Part shown: positions 18,548-26,854 of the stretch, one piece after another
Layout: every line of letters begins with the position of its first letter
Numbering within the stretch: position 1 is the stretch's first letter
Source: Pseudomonas agarici
GTDB taxonomy: Bacteria; Pseudomonadota; Gammaproteobacteria; Pseudomonadales; Pseudomonadaceae
Assembly (NCBI RefSeq): GCF_900109755.1
Contig: NZ_FOAR01000012.1
Coordinates: 62,001-126,000, forward strand
DNA: 64,000 nt
Direction of reading: 5' to 3'
Notes under the pieces: generated by a model
Told to the model about the DNA's origin: nothing
What the model saw: only the letters and a program-made list of their open reading frames with translations
Databases searched by the model: none
Made by a program: the position numbers and the translations under genes

Positions 18548-18712
18548 ATGGACGATATTAAGCAACAAGACAATGCCCCTCAGGAAATGACCCTTGAGGA
18601 AACCATGGATATCCGCGGAGCCGGTTGGTTCTCCGATGCGGGGGCGTGGATGGACGGTGCGGTCGAGACGGCCAACAAATTTTTCAAGATGATTGGTTCG
18701 GCAGTCAGCTGA
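18548..18712 (+). CDS. C39-type leader peptide precursor (bacteriocin/microcin-like)
   Basis: 54 residues starting at the ATG at 18548, with GAGG upstream. Residues 1-25 are acidic and end EMTLEETMDIRGA. Set against C39 leader rules, Gly24-Ala25 are -2/-1, Ile22 is -4, Glu18 is -8, Thr15 is -11 and Met14 is -12; only Thr19 at -7 departs from the usual Leu. Cleavage after Ala25 would release a 29-residue product beginning GWFSDAGAWMDGAVE. The product has no Cys, a net charge near -1, two Trp and an amphipathic look. Its neighbours are the HlyD and C39-ABC exporter genes. It could be a bacteriocin or a signalling peptide; the target is unknown. Confidence 0.78.
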   Translation: MDDIKQQDNAPQEMTLEETMDIRGAGWFSDAGAWMDGAVETANKFFKMIGSAVS

Positions 18713-18754
18713 TAGCGATTACCGATACGCTACGGGTTGACGTAGTGGCACTGG

Positions 18755-18782
18755 ACGGGGCAGGCCGATGGCCTTGCCCCGT
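18755..18782 (+). terminator. hairpin between precursor and export genes
   Basis: ACGGGGCAGGCC, GAT loop, GGCCTTGCCCCGT with one bulged T. It is a strong stem, but only TTT follows. Its place after a short precursor gene suggests an attenuator or mRNA-stabilising stem that lets more precursor than exporter be made. Confidence 0.55.
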
Positions 18783-18830
18783 TTGCTCGATGCCTGGTCA
18801 ATGGCGAACCTCCCCTGTACGGATTTACTT

Positions 18831-20111
18831 ATGCTCGAGTGGGGGACGGTGTCCCCGAGGTCAGCGACCCGGCCGCTGATTTTCGGTGGAGTAACGGGTG
18901 TCTTTTTGATCGCGGTACTGGTGCTGTTGTTGGCCGGCAACTATGTGAGAAAGGAAGAAGTGCAAGGGCGGGTGATGACCCGCGATGTGGTTCGTATCGC
19001 CAGTGAGAGGGCGGCTCATGTCGACGAGATGCTGGTCGGTTCCGGCGAGTCGGTCAAGCGTGGCCAGCCGCTGATTCGCCTGCGCACGGTGGCTCCGGAA
19101 AACTTCGAGGCCGACGGCGATCAAGCCCTCTCGGTCAGCAATATCGAACGCTTGCACAAGCTGCTCGATGAGCTGGTGGCGGAGGAAAACCTGGCCCGAT
19201 CCGCTCACGCCGCCCAGCAAGACCTTCTGCAACGTCAGCTTCGTCAACTGGATCAGGACCTGGCGCTCAACAGCCGGATCGGGCAATCGATCCAGCGCCG
19301 GGTCGGCGTTGCCTTGGATGAACGACAGCGCCATGCACAATTGGCCGGCCAGGGCGCGGTTTCCGGCTCTGCCTTGGATCAGGCGGTGGTGGCGCATGAG
19401 TCTGCCCTGGAAGACCAGGCCAGCAACGAGCTGGCGCGGGCCAGCACCCAGCAGCGCAGCCTGGAGTTGCAGCAGCGTGTCAGCCAGGCGGAGCAGGACC
19501 TGGCGGCGCGCCTGGGGCAGTTCGCCCGCCAGCGCAATGAGTGGCTGGAACGTCTGGAGTTGCTGGAACAGAACCAGGGACATGTATTGCTTTCTCCCGT
19601 GGCGGGTGTCGTGGATACGGTGGCGGTATTTGCTGGCGACAGGGTCGAGGTTGGGCAGCCAATGATGCTGTTGCGTGTGGTTCAGCCTCGCCATCCTCCG
19701 CTTCGGGTCATGCTCGACGTCAACTCGTCGGCCATTGGTTTCGCCACACCCGGTACCGAGGTGATCTTGCGTTTCGATGCTTTTCCATATGAGCGTTACG
19801 GCGTTGTCAAAGGCGCTATCGTTCATCGTTCTGCCAGCACCTACAAAGCAGCGGTTCCCGACGCGGCCCATGATGATTCGCGCGAAGTGCCCACGTATCT
19901 GGTGGAGGTAAAACCGGATTTCAGTGCCACCCACACCCGTATCCGCGAGGACTGGCTCAAGGATGGCATGACCCTCAGGGGCTCGTTGAGTCTGGAGCGC
20001 ACGAGCCTGATGGAGTGGTTGTTTCTGCCCCTGCGCAAGGGGCTTGAGCGCAATCCTGGCTTTTGGCGATCCGAGCGCGCCGGAGCACCGATCACGGACG
20101 AGTCGACATGA
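18831..20111 (+). CDS. HlyD/CvaA-family membrane fusion protein
   Basis: About 426 residues from the ATG at 18831 (alternatives at 18801 and 18768 share the frame; none has a strong ribosome site). One membrane helix lies near the N-terminus (GVFLIAVLVLLLAGNYV). A first biotinyl-like half follows (EEVQGRVMTRDVVRIASERA, VGSGESVKRGQPLIRLR), then a long coiled coil rich in Gln, Leu and Arg (about residues 105-270), the second lipoyl half (HVLLSPVAGVVDTVAVFAGD) and a beta-barrel domain. It is the periplasmic adaptor of a type I-like exporter and should link the ABC protein to a TolC encoded elsewhere. Its stop overlaps the next start (ATGA). Confidence 0.9.
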   Translation: MLEWGTVSPRSATRPLIFGGVTGVFLIAVLVLLLAGNYVRKEEVQGRVMTRDVVRIASERAAHVDEMLVGSGESVKRGQPLIRLRTVAPENFEADGDQALSVSNIERLHKLLDELVAEENLARSAHAAQQDLLQRQLRQLDQDLALNSRIGQSIQRRVGVALDERQRHAQLAGQGAVSGSALDQAVVAHESALEDQASNELARASTQQRSLELQQRVSQAEQDLAARLGQFARQRNEWLERLELLEQNQGHVLLSPVAGVVDTVAVFAGDRVEVGQPMMLLRVVQPRHPPLRVMLDVNSSAIGFATPGTEVILRFDAFPYERYGVVKGAIVHRSASTYKAAVPDAAHDDSREVPTYLVEVKPDFSATHTRIREDWLKDGMTLRGSLSLERTSLMEWLFLPLRKGLERNPGFWRSERAGAPITDEST

Positions 20112-22270
20112 GCCACTTCAAGTCACTATTGCGCGATGCCATGGCACGTTCCGGACAGTGGCTGCGCAAGCGTGTGCCGGTGATCTTGCAGGATGAAATA
20201 TCCGAGTGTGGCCTGGCCTCCATTGCCATGGTCGCCGGCTACCACGGCAAGCACTTGGCCTTGCGTCAACTGCGACGTGATTACAGCGTGGCACGGGACG
20301 GGATGTCGCTGTTCCAGGTCATCAAGGTATCCGACGAGTTGGGTTTTACCTGTCGCCCCTTGAAAACCTTGCTCGATGGGCTCAAACAGTTGCGCACACC
20401 GTCGATCCTGTTCTGGAACAATCGGCATTTCGTGGTGTTGGAAGCGGTGGGGAGAAAAGGCCTGCACCTGGTCGACCCAGCCGTGGGGCGGCGTTTCTAC
20501 ACCTGGGAAGAAGCGCTACCGATGTTCAGCGGGGTCGCCCTGGAAATGCTGCCGGGCCTGACCTTCACCCTTCAAGCCGGTGTCAAGGCGCCGGCATCGC
20601 TGGGTTGTGCCAGCTTACTGGGCAAGAACCCCTGGCTCTTGCGCTATTTGATTCCCATGGGGTTGCTGTCGGTGGTGGGCTATATCGGCGGTATTGCCGC
20701 ACCGAAGCTGTTTTCCTTGACGATCGATGAGGTGGTCGCCAAAAACGATGAGGATTTCCTATACCTGATCCTATACGTCTTCGGCGGGATTTTTCTGTTC
20801 AAGACCGTTGCCGCCTGGCTGCGGGCGGTGCTGGACGCCCAGCTCCGGGTCGCATTGACACAGGATCTGTCGACCGGTGTCGTGGCCTGGTTACTGCGCC
20901 TGCCCTTGGGCTATTTCGAGCGTCGTGCCCCAGGCGACATCCTGCGGCGCACCCAGGCTGCGGACAAGGTGTTTCTCCCTTTCACCTCGGGATGGATGGA
21001 CTTGGGCATCGATAGCCTGTTTGGCCTGGTCTTCCTGATACTGATGGCGCTGATCAATCTCAAGCTGGCGGGTCTGTCCCTGGCGTTGTGCCTGCTGTTT
21101 TTTCTCTTTCGTGGTTTGACCTTGCCGTTGATGGAAATGCGCCACAAGGCCTCCATCGAGGCCGAGACGCGGCGCAATGTCACGCTGTTGGGTGTGCTCG
21201 GTGGTATCGAGTCGATGAAGCTCTATCGCTACGAAGCGGTGAAGTTGGCGTCTTGGAGCAATCGGCAGGCGGACACTGAAACGGCCCGCGCCGGGGTCCA
21301 GCGCATGCAGGCGATGAACCAGGTGGTGCATGACGGCTTGTCCCACGGTCATTCCTTGCTGGTCAGCGCGCTGGGCGCCCTGGCGGTGTTGAACGGCGAG
21401 AACAGCATCGGCGACCTGTTTGCCTTTGTGTTGTACAAGGACATGTTCATGGCGTGTTCCTTCAAGCTGGTGGATGGCTACATGAACCTGCGGCTGGTGA
21501 AGGTTGAGCTCGGACGGCTGGATGACATCGTCGACGAGCGCCCGGAACCGTTCGAGTCCTGTGCCTACAGCAGCAGCCCGCTTGGGCAGCGCGAGGCCAT
21601 CACCTCCATTCGTATGCAGAACGCACAATTCTGCTACAGCTCGTTCGAGCGCCCGACCTTCGACAAGGTGGATTTCACCCTTGAGGGGCAAGGGGCGAAG
21701 ATCGCCATTCTCGGCCCCTCGGGCTGCGGCAAGAGCACCTTCCTGAAAGTCCTGGCCGGCTTCTATCCGCTGAGTGACGGGTCGTTGCGCATCAACGGCC
21801 AGGCCATGCGCCATTTCGGCCTGCGCCGCTATCGCCAGGGCGTGGCGTATGTCATGGCCCAGGGCGAGATTGTCGACGGCAGCCTGGTTGACAATATCGT
21901 GATGGACGATGAACTCGACGGCCCCTGGTTGCAGGCGTGTGTCGAGCAAGTGGGCCTGCTCCAGTGTGTATTGCAGCTGAGCAATGGTTTCAACACGCAA
22001 CTGGGTTCGGTGGGCATTCAACTGTCGTCCGGGCAGCGGCAACGCTTGCTGATTGCCCGGGCCTTGTATCGACGGCCACAGTTGCTACTGCTCGACGAAC
22101 CGACGGCCCATCTGGACCGAGTGTCGCGCGATGTGCTGATCGAGACGATTCGCAACTTGCCTTTGTCCTGTGTCGTGGTGACTCATGACCGGGAGGTAGC
22201 GGCTGCCTGTGCGACGATCCTGCAGATGGCCGAGGGCCGCCTGATACCGCTGGCGATAGTGGACGCATGA
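20108..22270 (+). CDS. peptidase C39-containing ABC exporter (CvaB-like)
   Basis: 720 residues from the ATG at 20108, which overlaps the HlyD stop. The N-terminal C39 protease domain has the oxyanion Gln28, nucleophile Cys34 (QDEISECGLAS), His107 (NNRHFVVLEA) and Asp123 (VDPAVG), at CvaB-like spacing, so it should be active. Six membrane helices follow (about residues 175-460), then the ATPase with Walker A LGPSGCGKST, signature LSSGQRQRL and Walker B LLLLDEPTAHLD. It should cut the Gly-Ala leader and export the peptide. Of all proteins here this one most firmly defines the cluster as peptide secretion. Confidence 0.95.
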   Translation: MSHFKSLLRDAMARSGQWLRKRVPVILQDEISECGLASIAMVAGYHGKHLALRQLRRDYSVARDGMSLFQVIKVSDELGFTCRPLKTLLDGLKQLRTPSILFWNNRHFVVLEAVGRKGLHLVDPAVGRRFYTWEEALPMFSGVALEMLPGLTFTLQAGVKAPASLGCASLLGKNPWLLRYLIPMGLLSVVGYIGGIAAPKLFSLTIDEVVAKNDEDFLYLILYVFGGIFLFKTVAAWLRAVLDAQLRVALTQDLSTGVVAWLLRLPLGYFERRAPGDILRRTQAADKVFLPFTSGWMDLGIDSLFGLVFLILMALINLKLAGLSLALCLLFFLFRGLTLPLMEMRHKASIEAETRRNVTLLGVLGGIESMKLYRYEAVKLASWSNRQADTETARAGVQRMQAMNQVVHDGLSHGHSLLVSALGALAVLNGENSIGDLFAFVLYKDMFMACSFKLVDGYMNLRLVKVELGRLDDIVDERPEPFESCAYSSSPLGQREAITSIRMQNAQFCYSSFERPTFDKVDFTLEGQGAKIAILGPSGCGKSTFLKVLAGFYPLSDGSLRINGQAMRHFGLRRYRQGVAYVMAQGEIVDGSLVDNIVMDDELDGPWLQACVEQVGLLQCVLQLSNGFNTQLGSVGIQLSSGQRQRLLIARALYRRPQLLLLDEPTAHLDRVSRDVLIETIRNLPLSCVVVTHDREVAAACATILQMAEGRLIPLAIVDA

Positions 22271-23271
22271 TGGCTCGGGGCTTGAGTGGCCAGATGAAGC
22301 GCTGGTTGTTCTGGGCGCTGCTCAAGGCCAGGCTGCGCCGCCACGGGCTGATCGTCCTGGCCCAGCTCTTTCGGGTCAATGCACTGCGGGGAGTACTGGC
22401 GCGGGTGCCCGCCGTGCTGATGAGGCTACCCCGTCGCTGGCGGGGCGTGGGCTACAGTCGCAGCTATCAGAATCTGCAACTCTTTGATTTGTGTGCCGAG
22501 CGTTGCCGCATCCTGGCCTGCCAGCACAGCGCGATCCAGCTTCAACGTGGGCTTTACCAGCACCTTTATCAGAGTCATAAACCGGCACATTTGCGAGCCT
22601 GGATCAGGTCCATCGCGTGGTCCGATCCTGGCGATCACTGGCAACGCAGCCTCAGGCGGCGGACGATCATCGCCTTGCCCCATTGTGGCGAGTACTGGAT
22701 GGCCGTGGCCGGCGTGGTCGAGCGACGGACTTCGCCGACGCGTTTCATTATCCCGATCTGGAACTTCAGGGACCCGTTTACCCATGGCTCGATCAAGCAT
22801 CTCGAAGGCCTTGGGCACGTGATCGAGGTTCTCGACAGCAATGATCCGAGGACGGCGCTGGCCATTGCCCGAGGCGTGAAGCGGGGCGATCAGGTGATCA
22901 TTTTCTGCGATTTGCCGGTCAGTCTCGGCGGCACCCGTTTTGGCGAGCCGATGGTGGGACGGTTTTTCGGGCGCGATGCGCAGTTTGTCAAAGGCCCGCT
23001 GTTCCTGGCCTCGAAACTGGGCTGCGACCTCCTGTTGGTGGGGCATCGCGTGCGCTTGGGGCAACGGGGCGAGTTGCGGGTGGTAGCGCGGATCGACCAC
23101 GGCCCTCTGGACCAGATGCTGCCGCGTTGGGTCGAAGCGCTGGAAGGTTTCCTTCGCGAAGCTCCACAGGACTGGTTGTACCTGCCTGAGATGGAGGCTT
23201 TTTATCAGCGCCAAGCGTCCTCGAGCGAGCAGCGGCAGACGGATCTATCCACAGCCATTCGCCGCCATTAA
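22267..23271 (+). CDS. lipid A acyltransferase-like (LABLAT superfamily) protein in peptide cluster
   Basis: 334 residues starting ATGATG, overlapping the exporter stop, so it is translationally coupled. The layout resembles LpxL/HtrB-type acyltransferases: LPHCGEYWMAVAGV where HFGNWE-like motifs sit, and CDLPVSLGGTRFGEPMVGRF with GRDAQFVKGPLFLASKLGCD, like the second conserved block. The normal H-x4-(D/E) catalytic pair is not intact: His139 is present, but residue 144 is Trp, and the nearest acid is Glu142. The basic, Arg-rich N-terminus lacks a clear signal anchor. It may acylate the peptide, alter the producer's envelope as immunity, or be a binding protein without catalysis. It is not the housekeeping lpxL. 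Confidence 0.68.
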   Translation: MMARGLSGQMKRWLFWALLKARLRRHGLIVLAQLFRVNALRGVLARVPAVLMRLPRRWRGVGYSRSYQNLQLFDLCAERCRILACQHSAIQLQRGLYQHLYQSHKPAHLRAWIRSIAWSDPGDHWQRSLRRRTIIALPHCGEYWMAVAGVVERRTSPTRFIIPIWNFRDPFTHGSIKHLEGLGHVIEVLDSNDPRTALAIARGVKRGDQVIIFCDLPVSLGGTRFGEPMVGRFFGRDAQFVKGPLFLASKLGCDLLLVGHRVRLGQRGELRVVARIDHGPLDQMLPRWVEALEGFLREAPQDWLYLPEMEAFYQRQASSSEQRQTDLSTAIRRH

Positions 23272-23444
23272 GCGGTGCCGGGCAAGTGGGCGACGAACGT
23301 TTGGCTCCGGTGGGTTTCAAGCTGGCGTATGGCGCCGGCTCTCGCGATGTGCCTGGGTTTCCCACGAAGTTACGGGAGTTGTCGGCTGGAGCCCTGGTTG
23401 GCAATGGCCTTAGGCTGAAGAAACATTCATCGACAGGAGTCGTT

Positions 23445-23999
23445 ATGCGTTACTTGAAAGCCATTGCCCAGGACCTTGGTCAAACCGGAAAGGCCAATAC
23501 CGTATTGCTCAAATTCTACAAGGACATGCTCTGCCATCCGGACCAACAGTTGGGTATTGCCGTTGCGGTCGATCAGACGGGTGATGCCCGTGTCGATTTC
23601 GCCATGGCTGGCGACATTGACCAGGACGGCCGGTTTTCCTTGCGCGATCAGCATCTGTTCCGCGCATTCGCGGATGTTTTCCTGCAACTGAACTGGTTCA
23701 ACCGGGGCGGCAATGAACAGCGTTACCTCAAGGTATTTGCCGAAAACTATCACAATGACGGCTCGCCGAATGTCGTCCAACTGGAGTTTTATAGGGATTG
23801 CGCCGCTTCGGGGGAGCAGACGCTGGTTTACCGGGCCGCCGGCTATGACGGTGATAACGACGGCGTCTTTGAATCCTTTACCAACGGTGACATCGATGGA
23901 AACGGTATTGCCAATAAAGCCGACAAAGAACTGATCCGGGCGCTGATCAAGAGTTTTCTGGCGTTTGAGGCTTGGAGTTCTCGCTCTCGCCGCGCATAG
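23445..23999 (+). CDS. tandem-duplicated EF-hand/dockerin-like protein
   Basis: 184 residues from the ATG at 23445 (ACAGGAGT upstream). It consists of two copies of a unit of about 91 residues: RYLK at residues 2-5 and 93-96, FYKD and FYRD, GDIDQDGRFSLRD (56-68) and GDIDGNGIANKAD (148-160), RAF and RAL, ending in Trp84 and Trp177. Each GDID block has the spacing of a dockerin or EF-hand calcium loop. A second acidic stretch (VDQTGDARVDF; YDGDNDGVFES) precedes each. No signal peptide or membrane helix is visible. It lies 173 bp after the acyltransferase-like gene with its own ribosome site, so membership in the peptide operon is possible but unproven. Function unknown. Confidence 0.72.
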   Translation: MRYLKAIAQDLGQTGKANTVLLKFYKDMLCHPDQQLGIAVAVDQTGDARVDFAMAGDIDQDGRFSLRDQHLFRAFADVFLQLNWFNRGGNEQRYLKVFAENYHNDGSPNVVQLEFYRDCAASGEQTLVYRAAGYDGDNDGVFESFTNGDIDGNGIANKADKELIRALIKSFLAFEAWSSRSRRA

Positions 24000-24035
24000 C
24001 AGATGCAGGCGCAGATCTAACCCCGGCGCGTCTGT

Positions 24036-25409
24036 TTATCCTTCATCGAGCTTTCGGAGAAGCTTTTCAAGCTGCTCCTGGCGTTCGGCCTGGCTCAGCT
24101 TCGGCTGTGGATTGAGCGACGACCACTGCGAATGCGCCCGGGCTTTATACAGGGCCTCGGGCAACTTGCCTTCGCGCCAATGAGTATCGGCGGGCAAGCT
24201 CACCTGGATGCTATCCATCGCCGCATGCCCGCGCGCTTCCAGGGCTTGCAGCAGTTGTCGTTGGCGCAAGGCCAGCAGGCGCAGCACACTGTCGTCGACA
24301 GTCAGTTGCCGTTGGCCCTTGAGCTTGCCCAGCAGGCGGCTGCCATAGCCGCGAGCGGTTTGCAGGGCGCCGCCGGCGAGGGCTCCGGCCAGAGCGGCGG
24401 CACCGAGGGTCAGCCCGCCCACCAGCAGGTCGATGCCGGCACCCGCCGCCGCGCCAGCGGCAATCCCGCCACCGACTTTCACGCCTAGTTGCTTGAGGGT
24501 TTCGGGGTTGAACAGATCGTCGCCCCAACGCCCATCGAGCAGCGGCAGATCCGTTGCCGCCGCATCACTGGCACGAAAGGCGTAGAGCTTGAGCAGGGCC
24601 TCGACACAACGCTGTTCGCGCTGGCGGATGGCCTGGTGTAAATCGGCGATGGCGCGGTTTTCGGCATCGGCTTCGCCGGCCACCTGGCGCCGACAGGCGG
24701 CGCAGTCGATCAGCAGCTCGGCGATCAGCCTGTTGGCGCTCTGCCGGCGGGCTTGGCGCTGGGCCTGCTGGTCGAAAATCAGCCGCTCCAGTTGCGCACG
24801 GGAGCCTTCCAGCAACAGGGCGAGGCTTTCATAGAGGCGGCGCTCGCCATCCTCTGGCGGTGCGACGCTGTCGAAGCGCACCAGGGCATGCAGCCCCAGG
24901 CGGGCCAGGGCTTCACGCCAGTCGGGCTCGCGTTGGGCGGCGCTGCTGACGAAGTTGAGCACCGGCAGCAGCGGTTTGCCGCAACGGGCGAGCACCGACA
25001 GCTCGTCGCGGTATTTGGCCAGAACCGGTTCGCGGGCATCGATCACATACAGCCCGGCATCCGACGCCAACAACTGGCGCAACACCTTGGCCTCCTGTTC
25101 GAAGCGTTGTCGGGCTTCGCTGCTGGCCAGGAAGCGGGCCACCCGCGCCGGACCGTCCAAGCGCTCACCGGGGCGGTCCAGGCGTTCGAGATAGTCGAGC
25201 AGGGCGATGGCATCTTCCAGGCCGGGCGTGTCGTACAGCTCCAGCAGGGCATCGCCGTCCACCGACAGGCGCGCACCCTCTACATGGCGGGTGGTGCTGG
25301 GACGATGGGAGACCTCGCCGAATCCCACGTCGCGGGTCAGGGTGCGCAGCAGCGAGGTCTTGCCGACATTGGTGTGGCCGACCACGGCCAGTTTCAGCGG
25401 CTTAGTCAT
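24036..25409 (-). CDS. GTPase with DUF3482 domain
   Basis: 457 residues from the ATG at 25409. The N-terminal Era-like GTPase has the P-loop VVGHTNVGKTSLL, a switch region RPSTTRHVEG and G3 YDTPGLED. The C-terminal DUF3482 region contains Arg/Gln-rich helices and a glycine/alanine-rich hydrophobic stretch (GGGIAAGAAAGAGIDLLVGG) that probably enters the membrane. Its start overlaps the end of the DUF2868 gene by 8 bp, and the two form a fixed pair in pseudomonads. The biological role is unknown; a membrane-associated regulatory GTPase is likely. Confidence 0.88.
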   Translation of the reverse strand: MTKPLKLAVVGHTNVGKTSLLRTLTRDVGFGEVSHRPSTTRHVEGARLSVDGDALLELYDTPGLEDAIALLDYLERLDRPGERLDGPARVARFLASSEARQRFEQEAKVLRQLLASDAGLYVIDAREPVLAKYRDELSVLARCGKPLLPVLNFVSSAAQREPDWREALARLGLHALVRFDSVAPPEDGERRLYESLALLLEGSRAQLERLIFDQQAQRQARRQSANRLIAELLIDCAACRRQVAGEADAENRAIADLHQAIRQREQRCVEALLKLYAFRASDAAATDLPLLDGRWGDDLFNPETLKQLGVKVGGGIAAGAAAGAGIDLLVGGLTLGAAALAGALAGGALQTARGYGSRLLGKLKGQRQLTVDDSVLRLLALRQRQLLQALEARGHAAMDSIQVSLPADTHWREGKLPEALYKARAHSQWSSLNPQPKLSQAERQEQLEKLLRKLDEG

Positions 25410-26781
25410 GGCCGGTCTCCAACCAGGTGAGCGGAGCGCAGTCGGCGAAGGCCAGGTCGAGTTGGCGCAGAGCGCTGTGCCAGTCGCCGAGGCGGTCGGC
25501 ATCTAGCGCTTGACCAAGCGGTGCCTGCAACAGCCAAATGCGCGTTTCAGTGGCGCTACGGGCCAGCTCGGCGATCAGCCCGAGGCTGCCGCGGTCTGGC
25601 GAGCGGCGCGGATCGCAGGCAATCGCCAAGCGGGCCGGCGGGAAGCGAGTCAGTTGTTCCAGGAGTTTTTGCCGCGACTCGCGACTGTCGAGAATACCGG
25701 CGTCCCGCACGCCCTTGGGCAGTAAGGGTGGCCAGGCGTGTTGATCGTCCAGCTCGATGGCTACCAGCAAGGCCCCGTCGCTGTCGAGCGCAGTGACCCC
25801 AGTGGTGGCGTTGTGCAATTGTTCGGGAGCGGCATCGCTGACGCCGAGGCGTTCGCTGCTGGGCATCAAGCGTTCGCGCAGGTGGGCGTAGCCGGGCAGG
25901 TTCGGATCCAGTCGCAGCGTGCGGCTGCCACTGTTCCAGCGCCACAGGCAAAATAGTCCCAGCAGCAGGCGCGGTAGCACGCCGTAGACCACCAACACCC
26001 CAACCAGCCAGCCGGCCCAGGCCTGGCGGGCGCCTTCAAGGTCGAGGGCGCCGTTGCCGCTGGCGCGAATCATCGCTTCGTTGGGCATGTCGAAGCCCAG
26101 CAGGGTCGGCAGAGCGCCGAGACCCTGGGTCAGGCTGACGAAGGTATCGCTGCCGAGGAGGGTGGTCTCCCAGACAAACCCGTAGCGGCGGGTCGCCATC
26201 AGCATCAACAGGATCACCAGTGCGCAGAGCAGGGCCAGTAGCCACAGGCCATGGACGAGCATGCCGATGGCCCAGCGATTCAGGCGTTGGCGTTGCAGCA
26301 GCAGCGCCAGTGCCGGCACCAGTTGTACTGCCTGGGCGTCACGGGCGAGCTTTTCGCTGAGCCAGAGCCACAGCCGCCCCAGGCCAGCACCGTGTCCGCC
26401 TGCCAGCCACAGCCCCGCGAGCCAACTCGCCAACAGCAGCAGGTTCAAGCCGAGCAGGCTGCCCAAGGCCCAGAACACATTGACCGGGGCTTGCCCGTTA
26501 CCCAGCGCGGCGAAGGCCAGGCCGCCGCCGCTGAACATCACCGCCACGGCGAGTACCCACAGGGCCAGGCGCGCCCCTTGCAGCCAGTGCCGCAGGGCGC
26601 GGAGCTGGCCGTCCCGTTCGGCGAGCCAGAGGGCGCGGTGTTGGATACGGGTCGCCAGGTCACCGCCGGCCATCCGGGCGCGGCGGTTGGCCTCCAGATC
26701 TTCCAGGGGGCCGGCCTGCTCTTCGCGCAGGCGCACAGTCTCGGTCAGCCAGAGACGTTGCAGGGGAGTCGGTTCAGTCAC
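25402..26781 (-). CDS. DUF2868 family membrane protein
   Basis: 459 residues from the GTG at 26781 (VTEPTPLQRLWLTE), chosen because AGGA sits nine bases upstream and the family starts here; longer frames are open but lack support. It has about four or five membrane helices (for example LALWVLAVAVMFSGGGLAFA and LLGLNLLLLASWLAGLWL) and a soluble C-terminal half. It partners the downstream GTPase. No function is known. It is divergent from folA with 73 bp between starts. Confidence 0.82.
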   Translation of the reverse strand: MTEPTPLQRLWLTETVRLREEQAGPLEDLEANRRARMAGGDLATRIQHRALWLAERDGQLRALRHWLQGARLALWVLAVAVMFSGGGLAFAALGNGQAPVNVFWALGSLLGLNLLLLASWLAGLWLAGGHGAGLGRLWLWLSEKLARDAQAVQLVPALALLLQRQRLNRWAIGMLVHGLWLLALLCALVILLMLMATRRYGFVWETTLLGSDTFVSLTQGLGALPTLLGFDMPNEAMIRASGNGALDLEGARQAWAGWLVGVLVVYGVLPRLLLGLFCLWRWNSGSRTLRLDPNLPGYAHLRERLMPSSERLGVSDAAPEQLHNATTGVTALDSDGALLVAIELDDQHAWPPLLPKGVRDAGILDSRESRQKLLEQLTRFPPARLAIACDPRRSPDRGSLGLIAELARSATETRIWLLQAPLGQALDADRLGDWHSALRQLDLAFADCAPLTWLETGHD

Positions 26782-26854
26782 GCGCCATCCTGTTGCGGGG
26801 TTGAGCCTGAAGCATACTAGTGCCTGCCCCAGGCTGTCAGGTATCCTCGTCGCC

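Noticed and set aside
18393..18590. 65-codon frame overlapping the precursor start
   Set aside because: Different frame from the precursor, no leader-like features and no ribosome site; the precursor frame has both.
22267..23271. Housekeeping lipid A acyltransferase (lpxL/htrB)
   Set aside because: It is translationally coupled to a peptide exporter, lacks the usual membrane anchor and lacks the catalytic acid, so it is unlikely to be the core lipid A gene.
24400..24480. Repeat-rich GC tract inside the DUF3482 gene as a possible slippage site
   Set aside because: It encodes the expected Gly/Ala-rich hydrophobic segment and the frame is continuous.
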